DNA of 64,000 nt from Methylocystis sp. MJC1 (GTDB lineage: Bacteria; Pseudomonadota; Alphaproteobacteria; Rhizobiales; Beijerinckiaceae): the NCBI RefSeq assembly GCF_026427715.1, contig NZ_CP107558.1:967001-1031000 (forward strand), written 5' to 3'. The first letter of the stretch is position 1, and each line of letters starts with the position of its first letter. A program made the translations under genes and the position numbers. The notes beneath the pieces were generated by a model. That model was not told the DNA's origin. It saw nothing but the letters and a program-made list of their open reading frames with translations, and searched no databases. Below are positions 33,691-42,373 of this stretch, one piece after another.

Positions 33691-34556
33691 CCTTCGAGAT
33701 GCCGGCGCGGCCGTTTGAGCCGCAGCGCGCCGCCGGCTGAGCCGAAAATAAGCGAGGCGAAATAAACGAGGCCGGCTGCAAGAATGATCGCCGGGCCGGT
33801 GGGCGCGCCCGTTTCGTTGGAAAAGACGAGACCCGCATAGACGCAGAGCGCGGCGACGGCAGCCGCGAGCGGCAAAGCGACGGCGAGTTCATGGGTCCAG
33901 AGCCGCGCGGCGGCCGCAGGCAACATGATGAGGCCGACCGCCATCAGCGTGCCGAGCGCCTGAAAGCCCGCGACGAGATTGAGCACCACCAGGCCGAGGA
34001 ACAGAAAAGGGATGAATTCGCCGAGCCGGCTCGTCTGGCGCAAAAACAGCGGGTCGAGCGTATCCATGGCCAGCGCGCGGTAGAAGACGGCGAGCGCAAC
34101 GAGCGTCAGCGTCGAGACGCCGGCGAGCATGATGAGCGCGGAATCGTCGAGGCCGAAAACCGAGCCGAACAGCACGTGCAGCAGGTCGACGCTCGAGCCT
34201 TTCAGCGACACCAGGACCACGCCGAGCGCGAGCGAGACGAGGTAGAAGGCGGCGAGGGAGGCGTCCTCGCGCAGCGTTGTGAAGCGCGATGCGGCGCCCG
34301 TGGCGATGGCGACGAGGAGCCCCGCGACAAGGCCGCCGAAGGTCATGGCCGGCAAGGAGAGGCCGGCGATGAGATAACCGATCGCCGCGCCCGGAAGCAC
34401 AGCGTGAGAGAGCGCGTCTCCGGCAAGCGACATGCGGCGCAAGATGAGAAAGACGCCGAGCGGCGCCCCGGAAACGGCAAGCGCCAGCGAGCCCACGAGC
34501 GCGCGGCGCATGAATTCATAGTCGAGGAAGGGCGAGACGAGGATCTCAGTGAGCAT
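33687..34556 (-). CDS. znuB: Zinc ABC transporter permease
   Basis: This 289-residue ABC-3 type permease has about eight membrane helices. Typical motifs are LAVSGAPLGVFLILRRMSLA near the N-terminus, GDALSHAVLPGAAIGYLIAG and the C-terminal LPLAAAVAALCVYAGLVFSN. It forms the membrane channel for the periplasmic metal-binding protein. Its 5' end overlaps the ATPase gene by 11 bases and its 3' end overlaps the binding-protein gene, so all three are translationally coupled. A histidine- or Asp-lined pore cannot be judged from sequence alone. Confidence 0.88.
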   Translation of the reverse strand: MLTEILVSPFLDYEFMRRALVGSLALAVSGAPLGVFLILRRMSLAGDALSHAVLPGAAIGYLIAGLSLPAMTFGGLVAGLLVAIATGAASRFTTLREDASLAAFYLVSLALGVVLVSLKGSSVDLLHVLFGSVFGLDDSALIMLAGVSTLTLVALAVFYRALAMDTLDPLFLRQTSRLGEFIPFLFLGLVVLNLVAGFQALGTLMAVGLIMLPAAAARLWTHELAVALPLAAAVAALCVYAGLVFSNETGAPTGPAIILAAGLVYFASLIFGSAGGALRLKRPRRHLEG

Positions 34557-35310
34557 GAGCCGCTTCTTCGTCTCTCAGGCACTCGCGCGCGCGTCGATCA
34601 TAGGCTTCCGACATGGCTCGCGCGCGGGCGAGGTTTTCCTCGCAGAGCGTCGCGCGGGTTTCGCCCCAGGCGATGCGCTCGCGGGCGAGCAGCAGCGTCT
34701 CGGGAAAGGCGCGGCGGGCGAGGTCGAGCTCATGCAGCACGGCGACGATGGTGCGTCCCTCGACGCGCCACTGCGCGATGAGGCCAAGGAGATCGTCCGT
34801 CGTCGCTTCGTCGATCGCGCCGAAGGGCTCGTCGAGCAGGATGACGCGCTGGTCCTGCACGATAAGCCTCGCAAACAGCACGCGCTGCATCTGTCCGCCG
34901 GAGAGCGTGTCGATCGGTCGGTCTTCCATGCCGGCGAGGCCGACGCGGTCGATCGCCTGCGCGGCGCGCTCCCGCTCTTCGGCGTGGAGGCGGCCGAACA
35001 GCCCGACGCGGCGCATGGCGCCCATGGCGACGAAATCGCGCACATTGATCGGGAAGGAGCGGTCGATCTCGACGAGCTGCGGCAGATAGGCGATTTCCCG
35101 CCCCGTCGCGCCGTCGCGCTCGATGCGCCCGCCAAGCGGCGGGAGGAGGCCCGCAAGGGCCTTCAGCAAGGTCGATTTGCCGGCGCCATTCGGGCCGCAG
35201 ACGGCGAGCGCCGCGCCCGGCGCGATCTCCCCTTCGAGGTGATGGACGGCGGGGCGGCGGTCATAGCCGAGCGTGAGATTGACGAGGCGAATCGGCCCCG
35301 GCGACGCCAT
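34546..35310 (-). CDS. znuC: Zinc ABC transporter ATP-binding protein
   Basis: This predicted 254-residue ATPase has Walker A GPNGAGKSTLLKAL, the Q-loop YLPQLVEID, signature LSGGQMQRVLFARLIV, Walker [13 protein letters not shown] and the H-loop AVLHELDLA. It powers the importer formed with the permease gene that it overlaps. The ATG at 35310 is preferred over the ATG at 35346 because the conserved domain begins with IRLVNLTLGY and GAGG lies just upstream. The gene follows the small His-rich membrane gene with a 5-base gap. Confidence 0.9.
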   Translation of the reverse strand: MASPGPIRLVNLTLGYDRRPAVHHLEGEIAPGAALAVCGPNGAGKSTLLKALAGLLPPLGGRIERDGATGREIAYLPQLVEIDRSFPINVRDFVAMGAMRRVGLFGRLHAEERERAAQAIDRVGLAGMEDRPIDTLSGGQMQRVLFARLIVQDQRVILLDEPFGAIDEATTDDLLGLIAQWRVEGRTIVAVLHELDLARRAFPETLLLARERIAWGETRATLCEENLARARAMSEAYDRRARECLRDEEAAHAH

Positions 35311-35315
35311 CCCCC

Positions 35316-35510
35316 TCAATGGAGCGCCCAATAAACGCCGGCCCAAAGCGCGGCAATGACAAACGAAACGCCGAAAACCCGCGCGGCGGCCGAGGCCTCA
35401 AGCAGCGACGCGCGTTCGGGAGCGGCTCGGCTTACAAATTGGGCACGCCCTTGCGCGTGCAGGACCGCGTGGTCGTGGGCGTGGCGGTGGCCTTGGGTCG
35501 CGTCGGTCAT
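35316..35510 (-). CDS. Small His-rich single-span membrane protein leading the zinc operon
   Basis: This 64-residue protein has an N-terminal His cluster (His8, 10, 12, 14 and 18, GHRHAHDHAVLH) and one C-terminal membrane helix (VFGVSFVIAALWAGVYWAL). Its ATG is 8 bases downstream of a Zur-box palindrome and its stop is 5 bases before the ATPase start, so it is the first gene of the zinc uptake operon. I do not recognise a family. It may bind zinc near the importer or act as a small regulatory subunit. The helix is near the C-terminus, so with an N-in layout the His cluster would face the cytoplasm; orientation is not certain. Confidence 0.6.
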   Translation of the reverse strand: MTDATQGHRHAHDHAVLHAQGRAQFVSRAAPERASLLEASAAARVFGVSFVIAALWAGVYWALH

Positions 35511-35517
35511 GCTAGAT

Positions 35518-35530
35518 GTTATAATATAAC
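35518..35530 (-). promoter_or_regulatory. Zur-box-like operator of the zinc uptake operon
   Basis: The sequence GTTATAATATAAC is a perfect palindrome (6-bp arms around a central A) and sits in the extended context atGTTATAATATAACgc. It matches the core of known Zur operators in proteobacteria (GTTATANTATAAC). It lies 8-20 bases before the first ATG of the minus-strand zinc operon, where bound Zur-zinc would block transcription. Zur itself is not encoded in the window. Confidence 0.85.
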
Positions 35531-35565
35531 GCCCGATAAGGACAAGGGCTGCTTTCGCTTAGCGG

Positions 35566-35595
35566 CTCCCCTCTCCCGCATGCGGGAGAGGGGAG
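35566..35595. repeat. Perfect 30-bp palindrome between the zinc operon and rpsU
   Basis: The arms CTCCCCTCTCCCGCA and TGCGGGAGAGGGGAG pair perfectly over 15 bp with no spacer. The core ctctcccgc is shared with the intergenic repeat families near 6.1 kb and 51.2 kb. It lies between divergent transcription units (zinc operon and rpsU). The rest of the 280-base gap holds nothing I recognise beyond the Zur box. Confidence 0.8.
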
Positions 35596-35793
35596 TTCCG
35601 CAGCGTTCGTGGCGCGATTTTCTCGAGGCGCTCTAAGCGCAATTTGCGCGCTCTCGGGCATGGACAGCGCCCGCCAACTCTGCTATCTCCCGTTCTCACG
35701 GGTCAGGCGCTCCGTCAGCGCCCGGCAACCTATTCCCATTTCGGACAGGCTCACGGTGCATCCGCGGGCGGCCCCAACCAGCAGGATGGTTTC

Positions 35794-36027
35794 GTGCAAG
35801 TTCTCGTTCGCGACAACAATGTCGATCAGGCTCTGAAGGCGCTGAAGAAGAAGATGCAGCGCGAAGGCATCTTCCGCGAAATGAAACTGCGCGGCCACTA
35901 CGAGAAGCCCTCCGAGAAGCGCGCCCGCGAGAAGGCCGAGGCCGTCCGCCGCGCCCGCAAGCTCGCCCGCAAGAAGCTGCAGCGCGAAGGCCTGCTGCCG
36001 GTGAAGGCCAAGCCCGCCGGGCGCTGA
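35794..36027 (+). CDS. rpsU: Small ribosomal subunit protein bS21
   Basis: This 77-residue protein matches bS21: [40 protein letters not shown], then a basic Arg/Lys/Ala helix. bS21 sits on the platform of the 30S subunit near the anti-Shine-Dalgarno sequence and helps initiation. The start is a GTG at 35794 preceded by AGGA at a good distance; upstream in-frame sequence from 35644 is not part of the family. The gene is monocistronic or is followed by the TPR lipoprotein gene after 91 bases. Confidence 0.93.
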   Translation: MQVLVRDNNVDQALKALKKKMQREGIFREMKLRGHYEKPSEKRAREKAEAVRRARKLARKKLQREGLLPVKAKPAGR

Positions 36028-36118
36028 GCCTGTCGAATTCCTGCCATATCGAGACGCTTTTTTAATCGCGTCCGGCAAGTAATGGCCAAGTTCTAGACGG
36101 TCGAGAGGAATTTCAGGC

Positions 36119-36985
36119 ATGGGCTTCCGCCTTGCGGCGACGTCGTTTCGCTTGTGTCCTTTCTCCCGTGGATTTCTGCTGAGCGGCGCGGCGCTGGCCG
36201 CGCTGGCGCTCGCCGGATGCGAGACGGCGACAGGCATTCGTCCGCCAGGGCGCGGCATCGCCGAGATTGCCGACACCGATCCCAAAGCCGCCTCGGTCAA
36301 TATCGATTCGCTTTCCGAGGTCATCCGGCGCAATCCATCGAGCGCCGAGGCTTATAATACGCGCGGCGTCGCTTATGCCCGCGTCGGTCGCTTCCAGGAA
36401 GCGACCGCCGATTTCTCCCAGGCGATCAAGATCGATCCCAACAACGCCGCCGCTTACACCAATCGCGCGCTGGCGAGCCGGCAAACGGGGCAGAACGATC
36501 TTGCCCGCGCCGATTTCGATCACGCCATCCAGGTCAGCCCCAATCACGCCCCGGCCTATATTGGCCGCGCCAATCTGTTGCGCGCGCAGGGCAATCTCGA
36601 CCTGGCGCTGTCCGACCTCGACACGGCGATCCGTCTCAACCCCGAAAACGCGCAGGCTTTCCACTCGCGTGGGCTGATTCATCAGAAGAATGGCGACAAC
36701 GCGCGCGCGGTCACCGATTTCGACAACGCCATCGACCGCGATCCTTTCGCCGCCGCTCCCTATCAGGCGCGCGGCGAGAGCCTTGTCGCCCTGGGCAAAT
36801 ATGACAAGGCGGTCGAGGACTTCAATGCGGCGCTGAACGTCGACAACAAGAGCGCGCTTGCCTGGGCCTGGCTCGGCGTCGCCTATGACAAGAGCGGCAA
36901 TAGAGGCAAGGCGCAGGACGCCTATCAGCGCGCCTTGCAGCTGGACCCGCAGCAGCCGCTCGCCAAGCAAGGCATGCGCGGCTGA
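36119..36985 (+). CDS. TPR-repeat lipoprotein
   Basis: This 288-residue protein has a signal sequence with the lipobox LALAGC (Cys33-34 region) and then five to seven tetratricopeptide repeats from about residue 75 to the end; typical units are AYNTRGVAYARVGRFQEATA and AYTNRALASRQTGQNDLARA. TPRs form a helical solenoid for protein contacts. As a lipoprotein it should face the periplasm. A role in envelope biogenesis or complex assembly, as for NlpI, is an inference. It is convergent with the TerC gene. Confidence 0.82.
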   Translation: MGFRLAATSFRLCPFSRGFLLSGAALAALALAGCETATGIRPPGRGIAEIADTDPKAASVNIDSLSEVIRRNPSSAEAYNTRGVAYARVGRFQEATADFSQAIKIDPNNAAAYTNRALASRQTGQNDLARADFDHAIQVSPNHAPAYIGRANLLRAQGNLDLALSDLDTAIRLNPENAQAFHSRGLIHQKNGDNARAVTDFDNAIDRDPFAAAPYQARGESLVALGKYDKAVEDFNAALNVDNKSALAWAWLGVAYDKSGNRGKAQDAYQRALQLDPQQPLAKQGMRG

Positions 36986-37031
36986 TCTTTTTGTCTCAGC
37001 GGCTTTTGATAGGCCGGGCTGAGTTGGCGGC

Positions 37032-37739
37032 TCACCCCTCGTGCTTTTCCTGATCGCGTCTGTCCTCACGCCATTGCCGGTAAGCTTTTACCGCAAAGGC
37101 GATGACAAGCACGATCGCGGCGCCGCCGATCGCTAAACCGCGCTCGAGCGCCGCATGGTCGGCGATGTGCAGACGCTCGACCACGGCGGAGTCGGACGCC
37201 GCCATTTCCCCGGAGACCCAACCGAGCAAAGCCGCACCCGCCCAGACGAGAATGGGAAAGCGCTCCAGCGCCTTGAGCAAAAAGCCTGCGCCGAACATCA
37301 CGATCGGCACGGACAGCGCCAGGCCGAAGACGACGAGATAGGTCGAGCCGTGCGCGGCGGCCGCGATGGCCAGCACATTGTCGAGCGACATCACGGCGTC
37401 TGCCATGATGATGGAGGTCACGGCGCCCATCAGATTGGGCTTCGCTTTGACGTCGCTATGTTCGGTTTCGTCGATGAGAAGCTTCACGGCGACGAACAGC
37501 AGCAGCAATGAGCCGAAGGCTTTCAGAAACGGAACGCTCATAATCTGCACGACGAGCAGCGTGAAGACCACGCGTAGAAAAACGCCGCCGAGCGCGCCGA
37601 GAAACACGCCCCAGCGCCTTTGCGTCACTGGCAGTTGCCGGCAGGCGAGGGCGATGAGAATCGCATTGTCGCCGGAGAGCAGGATGTTGATCCAGATGAT
37701 CTCCAGGACCTCCCAGCCGACGGTGATTTCCGAGTCCAT
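37032..37739 (-). CDS. TerC family integral membrane protein
   Basis: This 235-residue protein has seven predicted membrane helices and the TerC hallmark acidic motifs in membrane segments: INILLSGDNAILIALACRQL near the N-terminus and MADAVMSLDNVLAIAAAA in the middle. TerC proteins, first linked to tellurite resistance, are now known to act in metal (manganese) export or metallation of exported proteins in several bacteria. A C-terminal basic/acidic tail (REDRRDQEKHEG) is cytoplasmic. I saw no yybP-ykoY-like manganese riboswitch upstream. The gene is transcribed alone. Confidence 0.88.
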   Translation of the reverse strand: MDSEITVGWEVLEIIWINILLSGDNAILIALACRQLPVTQRRWGVFLGALGGVFLRVVFTLLVVQIMSVPFLKAFGSLLLLFVAVKLLIDETEHSDVKAKPNLMGAVTSIIMADAVMSLDNVLAIAAAAHGSTYLVVFGLALSVPIVMFGAGFLLKALERFPILVWAGAALLGWVSGEMAASDSAVVERLHIADHAALERGLAIGGAAIVLVIAFAVKAYRQWREDRRDQEKHEG

Positions 37740-37933
37740 TTCCTTTTCCTGATTAACGCCGCGTTACAGGCTTGCGTTGCCTTAAACTGTTTTGCGTCCC
37801 CGCGATAGCGCGCCGCTTGCGACGAGTCCTCGCGCGAACAGGCTTTCTTGCCTCGTCGAGCGGAACATTGGCGGCGCCAATTTGTTCTCCAGGCTCAGCG
37901 GACCAAAGGTTCGATGGTTTCGAGGAGGCGACG

Positions 37934-38359
37934 ATGGGTATGGCGGCGCAAGGCAGCAATCTGATTTCCAGTGAAAATGTCGAAGGCACGGCCGTGTATG
38001 ATCCCTCGGGGAATAAAATCGGTCAGATCGACCATCTCATGATCGATAAGGTCTCAGGCGTGATCCGCTACGCGATCATGACTTTCGGCGGCTTCCTTGG
38101 TATTGGCGAAGGCGAGCATCCTCTGCCGTGGAAGGCTTTCAAATATGACACCAACCTCGGCGGCTATGTGACAGACGTCACCGAAGAGCAGTTGAAGAAC
38201 GCGCCTGAATACACCGAGCAAAGCTGGACGGATCGCGACTGGGAGTCGCGCCTGCATCAGCACTTTGGCTCGAAGCCCTATTGGGAAGAGGGCGCCGCGG
38301 GCTCGAGCTCCGGCATCGGCTCGACGACGCGCGGGACGGATCAGACGGCCGGGTTCTGA
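37934..38359 (+). CDS. PRC-barrel domain-containing protein
   Basis: This predicted 141-residue protein has a PRC-barrel core at about residues 12-80: NVEGTAVYDPSGNKIGQIDH, then KVSGVIRYAIMTFGGFLGIG and HPLPWKAFKYD. PRC barrels are small beta domains found in RimM and photosynthetic reaction centre H subunits, and in stand-alone stress-linked proteins of Rhizobiales like this one. The C-terminus is Gly/Ser-rich and disordered. GAGGAGG lies just before the ATG at 37934; the open frame upstream is not conserved. A strong terminator follows. Confidence 0.85.
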   Translation: MGMAAQGSNLISSENVEGTAVYDPSGNKIGQIDHLMIDKVSGVIRYAIMTFGGFLGIGEGEHPLPWKAFKYDTNLGGYVTDVTEEQLKNAPEYTEQSWTDRDWESRLHQHFGSKPYWEEGAAGSSSGIGSTTRGTDQTAGF

Positions 38360-38385
38360 TAATACAACCCGCCGTGCACGCTTGC

Positions 38386-38420
38386 AGCGGGGCCGCAATC
38401 GCGGCTCCGCTTTTCGTTTT
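38386..38420 (+). terminator. Intrinsic terminator after the PRC-barrel gene
   Basis: The stem AGCGGGGCCGC / GCGGCTCCGCT (11 bp with one G-T wobble) closes over the loop AAT-C, followed by TTTTCGTTTT. It begins 27 bases past the PRC-barrel stop and just before the convergent CocE gene's stop, so it may serve both. Confidence 0.75.
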
Positions 38421-38427
38421 GAGGGGC

Positions 38428-40206
38428 CTAAATCGCCGGGGTCTCTTGCACGGCCAGGTAGCTGCCTTCGCCATAGTGCAGTGTGTTGCGGGCCAGATAG
38501 GGCGGCCCCGGCAAGTCGAAATGCACGTAACCGTTACTGACGTTGCTGCGCAGCAGGTCCAGCCGGCTCCCCACGTCGAGCCGCAGCCGGTCGCCTGGAC
38601 GAAGTTCGGTAGGTCCGGGGGTGAGGCTGAAGGCGAGATCGACAGCGACGCCGGGCTCCAGCGGGGCGCGCACGGAAGTGTCGTGCACGATCTCGCAGGC
38701 GGTGTCGCGCGCGGGATCGCGTTGGCGCCGCGCGGGGCTGATGGCGCCGAGCGAGAGCAAATGATAGCCGCCGTCCGCCGCGACGCGCCCGAGCCGGGCG
38801 ACGACGTAAGAATCGATTTCGTTCGAGCTGAAGGAGAGATGCAGAGACACAGGGCCAGCAAGCCGCATCGTGCGCTCGATCGGCAATTCGAAGGTGAGGA
38901 TCTGATTGGCGACCTCGTCGAATCCGCCGAGCAACGGTAGGCCCAGGGGCACGGCGGCCCAACGGCTTTCGCCGCTCCTGGACGCGGTTTCGGCCAGCGA
39001 ATGGGGGGCTGCATCGGGCCCATTGGGGGCGAGAAAAAAGCGTCGCTCCACTGCGCCCGGCACGGGAAAATCCGCAGCGCCCTCGAAACGCGCTGCTCCT
39101 TCCAGCCAGTAGCGCACTGGGGGCTGGCCGGCATAGCCATTGTCGGCGCCATGGAGCACATGGTCGAAGAAGGCGAGCGCTTCATATTGCCAGGCGTAGA
39201 CCGGCAACTCGTAGCGCGGCGGCGCGAGGATCATCCATTTGCGGTCACGGGGCGTCGCGGCGTTCTGGAAGAGGTCATAGGCGCCATATTGGTGCAGATT
39301 GAAGTAGCCGAGGTTTTGCACCACGACGAAAGGAATATCGATCCGGCCCAACTCCTTCGAGGGGCCGGGCGCAAGCGTGCTCGTCTCGCGCGACTTCGCG
39401 TCGAGCGTCCAATTGGCGTACCATTCGCGCACGGGTTTTGCGGGCGTCTTCGCCATGAAGCTGCGAAAGAGGGCGTCTGCGCGTTTCATCAGGAAAGGTT
39501 GCCAGAATCGCTTCAAAGGCGAGTTCGTTACGTGGCTCAAAAGCGCGCGAACGACCGGCGGAACGCGCAGGGAAAACAGGGCCGGCGTGAAATTCGCGCC
39601 CATCCAGAGATTGCAGAAAAACAGATTGAACACGCCGCCGAAGTTGAGGAGATGGCGGAAGTAATCCGTGCAGATTTCGTTGCAGAAGAAGGCCTTCAGC
39701 GCCTCGGGCCGGCGCACCGCGACCAGAGGCTGCGTCATGCCGTAATAAGACGTGCCGAACATAACGACGCGCCCGTCGCACCAGGGCTGCTCAGCGGCCC
39801 AGGCGATGCAGCGTTCGAGATCGTCCACGTCCTGCGAATTGAGAAAGACGCCTGCCTCACCATCGGAGCGCCCCATGCCGCGACGCGTGGCGACCACTTG
39901 CGCATAGCCGCGATTGGTGAAGACGGGCGGGCAGCCGATCTCATTGCTGCCGGTGGGAACGCCGGCCGTGTGCAGTTCGCGCGTATAGGCGGCGCATTGG
40001 ACAATTGCCGGATAGCGGCCGGGCGTGCGTGGGACATAGACGTCCGCCGAGAGCGAGACGCCCGGCTCCACCTCGATGCGCTGGTCGGCGAGCAGGCGGC
40101 AGCCGAGGCCCTCGGCCGCCTTTCGCGTCGGGCGCCAACCCGCGAGTTGCTCATGCTCGAGGGGCGGAACTTTCAACGGGATGAGATTATCCAGCCACTC
40201 GCTCAT
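38428..40206 (-). CDS. CocE/NonD family hydrolase (S15 peptidase-like)
   Basis: This 592-residue alpha/beta hydrolase has the nucleophile elbow GTSYYG near residue 150 (VVMFGTSYYGMTQ), the variant G-x-S-Y-x-G typical of X-Pro dipeptidyl peptidase/cocaine esterase relatives. The N-terminal domain starts VEPGVSLSADVYVPRTPGRY and the C-terminal jelly-roll domain has RPGDRLRLDVGSR and following strands. The substrate is unknown; ester or amide hydrolysis is expected. No signal peptide is visible, so it is cytoplasmic. It lies 9 bases downstream of mtaB's end, on the opposite side of that gene's transcription unit, and may be co-transcribed with dapF and mtaB. Confidence 0.85.
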   Translation of the reverse strand: MSEWLDNLIPLKVPPLEHEQLAGWRPTRKAAEGLGCRLLADQRIEVEPGVSLSADVYVPRTPGRYPAIVQCAAYTRELHTAGVPTGSNEIGCPPVFTNRGYAQVVATRRGMGRSDGEAGVFLNSQDVDDLERCIAWAAEQPWCDGRVVMFGTSYYGMTQPLVAVRRPEALKAFFCNEICTDYFRHLLNFGGVFNLFFCNLWMGANFTPALFSLRVPPVVRALLSHVTNSPLKRFWQPFLMKRADALFRSFMAKTPAKPVREWYANWTLDAKSRETSTLAPGPSKELGRIDIPFVVVQNLGYFNLHQYGAYDLFQNAATPRDRKWMILAPPRYELPVYAWQYEALAFFDHVLHGADNGYAGQPPVRYWLEGAARFEGAADFPVPGAVERRFFLAPNGPDAAPHSLAETASRSGESRWAAVPLGLPLLGGFDEVANQILTFELPIERTMRLAGPVSLHLSFSSNEIDSYVVARLGRVAADGGYHLLSLGAISPARRQRDPARDTACEIVHDTSVRAPLEPGVAVDLAFSLTPGPTELRPGDRLRLDVGSRLDLLRSNVSNGYVHFDLPGPPYLARNTLHYGEGSYLAVQETPAI

Positions 40207-40215
40207 GGACGGTCC

Positions 40216-41382
40216 TTAATTTGCCAGTGCAAAATCCATTGTCGTGATCAGGGCTTTCCCATCGTGCCCGGCGACGCGGCCGTCGATCATTCGGCCCGCT
40301 TCTATGCCGGGCGTGCGCGCCAGGGTGAAATCCGCCGCCCGCGCGGCGCCGCCGCGCTCGGTCAAGAAACGCAGCATCTTTCCTTTCTGCGCATCGAGAT
40401 GACGCGCAAGCGCGCTTTCTCCGACGTCGCGCAAGCGCGCCGCCCGTTCCTTCGCGACTTCTCGCGCCACCTGCGGCATGCGCGCCGCCGGCGTGCCGGG
40501 GCGCGGCGAGAAGGGAAAGACATGAAGATGCGTAAGCCCGCATTCCGCGACGAGCGCCAGCGTCTGCGCGAACATCTCTTCGGTTTCGGTTGGAAAGCCC
40601 GCAATGAAATCGGCGCCGAAGACGATGTCCGGTCGGGCCTTGCGCAGCTCCTCGCAAAATCGGATCGCGTCCGCGCGCGCGTGGCGGCGCTTCATGCGCT
40701 TGAGAATAAGATCGTCGCCCGCTTGCAAGGAAAGATGCAGATGCGGGCAGAGGCGCTCTTCCTCGCTCATTGCAATGAGGAGATCGTCGTCGGCTTCAAT
40801 GCAATCGATTGAAGATAGGCGCAGGCGCGCAAGTCCCTGCAATTCGCGCAGCAGCAGGCGCACGAGCGAGCCGAGCTTGAGCCCATTCGCGTCATAGCTC
40901 GTGAGATCGACGCCGGTGAGCACGATCTCCTGCTTGCCGTTTTCAACGAGCGCGCGCGCTTGCGCGAGGATCTCATTAGGCGGCGCCGAGCGCGCGGCGC
41001 CGCGTCCAAGCGGGATGATGCAGAAGGTGCAACTGTGATCGCAGCCGTTCTGCACCGCGAGAAAGCCGCGCGTGCCTTCTTCCGCCGCGAGCGCGCGATT
41101 TTCCGGCTGCTCGGCGATGACGCGCGAGACGCCTTCCATCGTCTCGAAGCTTTTGGGGTCGATGCGCGCCGCACAGCCTGCGACGACGATCCGAGCCTCC
41201 GGGCGCTCGCGATGCAGCCGGCGGATTGCCTGGCGCGCCTGGCGCGTGGCTTCGTTCGTCACGGCGCAAGTGTTGATGACGACCGTGTCGCTCGCATTCT
41301 GGCGCGCGAGTTCTTCCGAATCCACCATGTTCAGCCGGCAGCCGAAGGTGAGGACTTCGACTTTCGGCGGCTGCGCGCTCAC
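40216..41382 (-). CDS. mtaB: tRNA N6-threonylcarbamoyladenosine 2-methylthiotransferase
   Basis: This predicted 388-residue MiaB-family enzyme has an N-terminal UPF0004 domain ([39 protein letters not shown]), a radical SAM motif in [18 protein letters not shown] and a TRAM-like C-terminal region. MtaB adds a methylthio group to t6A37 in tRNAs that read ANN codons, using two [4Fe-4S] clusters and SAM. The start is a GTG at 41382 whose GTGA overlaps the dapF stop; an extended frame upstream is not conserved. Gene order dapF-mtaB is common in alphaproteobacteria. Confidence 0.92.
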   Translation of the reverse strand: MSAQPPKVEVLTFGCRLNMVDSEELARQNASDTVVINTCAVTNEATRQARQAIRRLHRERPEARIVVAGCAARIDPKSFETMEGVSRVIAEQPENRALAAEEGTRGFLAVQNGCDHSCTFCIIPLGRGAARSAPPNEILAQARALVENGKQEIVLTGVDLTSYDANGLKLGSLVRLLLRELQGLARLRLSSIDCIEADDDLLIAMSEEERLCPHLHLSLQAGDDLILKRMKRRHARADAIRFCEELRKARPDIVFGADFIAGFPTETEEMFAQTLALVAECGLTHLHVFPFSPRPGTPAARMPQVAREVAKERAARLRDVGESALARHLDAQKGKMLRFLTERGGAARAADFTLARTPGIEAGRMIDGRVAGHDGKALITTMDFALAN

Positions 41383-42248
41383 GCGGCGCCTTCGAAGAGC
41401 TTCGACGTCAGCCGCGTCTCGAATTCGAATTCGACCGGCCCCGTCATCATCACATGGTCGTCGGCGCGCCATTCAATGTGCAGATCGCCGCCGGGCAGCC
41501 GCACGCGCGCGCGTCTATCGGTGAGGCCGGCGCGCGCCGCCGCGACCAGAGTCGCGCAAGCGGCCGAGCCGCAGGCCTTGGTCGCGCCCGTGCCGCGCTC
41601 CCAGACGCGCAGGAGAATATCGTCGCGCGCAACGATCTGCGCGAAGGAAATGTTGGCGCGCTCGGGGAAGAGCGGGTGACGTTCGAGCCGCGCGCCGAGA
41701 TCTTCGAGCGTAATCGCTGCGGCGTCCCCGACGAAGAAAACCGCATGAGGATTGCCCATGCTGACGGCCGAGAATTGGGCCGGCGCGCCCTCGACCGGCG
41801 GATCGAGCGCGACAGAGCGGGTATCGGCCGCGCGGGCGAGCGGAATCTCGCGCCAGTCGAGCCGCGGGCGCCCCATATCGACGGTGAAGACAGTCTCGGC
41901 CTCGCGCCGCGTTTCGATTCGGCCGGCCTGGGTCGCGAGCGAGAGCCGTTCCTTGCCTTCGCGCGCCAGCGCATAGGCGACGCAACGCGTGCCATTGCCG
42001 CAGGCCCCCGACAGCGAGCCGTCGATATTGTAGATGCGCATATAGGCGTCGTCGCCCGGCTCGAGAGGATCGTGCAGGGCCATGAGCTGGTCGAAACGCA
42101 GGCCGGGCGCGGCGGCGATGGCGCGCGCCTCCTGCGGCGCCAGCACATGCCCAAGCCCACGCAGGTCGAGCACGAGGATTTCATTGCCGGCGCCGTTCAT
42201 GCGCAGGATGGTATGATTATCGAGCGGATGGCGCATTGGTTTTTCCAT
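41379..42248 (-). CDS. dapF: Diaminopimelate epimerase
   Basis: This predicted 289-residue enzyme converts LL- to meso-diaminopimelate for lysine and peptidoglycan. Both catalytic cysteines lie in their expected motifs: [14 protein letters not shown] and [11 protein letters not shown]. The N-terminal [16 protein letters not shown] and the [11 protein letters not shown] region match the family. Start choice is between ATGs at 42248 and 42236; I use 42248. It overlaps mtaB by 4 bases. Roughly 120 bases separate it from the divergent GyrI-like gene and probably hold the operon promoter. Confidence 0.94.
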   Translation of the reverse strand: MEKPMRHPLDNHTILRMNGAGNEILVLDLRGLGHVLAPQEARAIAAAPGLRFDQLMALHDPLEPGDDAYMRIYNIDGSLSGACGNGTRCVAYALAREGKERLSLATQAGRIETRREAETVFTVDMGRPRLDWREIPLARAADTRSVALDPPVEGAPAQFSAVSMGNPHAVFFVGDAAAITLEDLGARLERHPLFPERANISFAQIVARDDILLRVWERGTGATKACGSAACATLVAAARAGLTDRRARVRLPGGDLHIEWRADDHVMMTGPVEFEFETRLTSKLFEGAA

Positions 42249-42373
42249 CGGGACGCGGTCGGTATATAGAGACTGCGCCGCTTTAGCGCCACAGTTGCGC
42301 CGCCTGACGCCTGTCGCAATTTCGCGCAAGAACCGGTCATGAGAGATCGCATCTCCAAAAGGACGCTTCGAGG

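Noticed and set aside
37740..37933. Possible manganese (yybP-ykoY) riboswitch upstream of the TerC gene
   Set aside because: I looked for the conserved loop sequences and pairing around them and did not see them on the minus strand.
39001..40812. 600-codon open frame on the plus strand opposite the CocE and mtaB genes
   Set aside because: It crosses the ends of two well-supported minus-strand genes and has an Arg/Ala/Gly-rich composition typical of antisense frames in GC-rich DNA.
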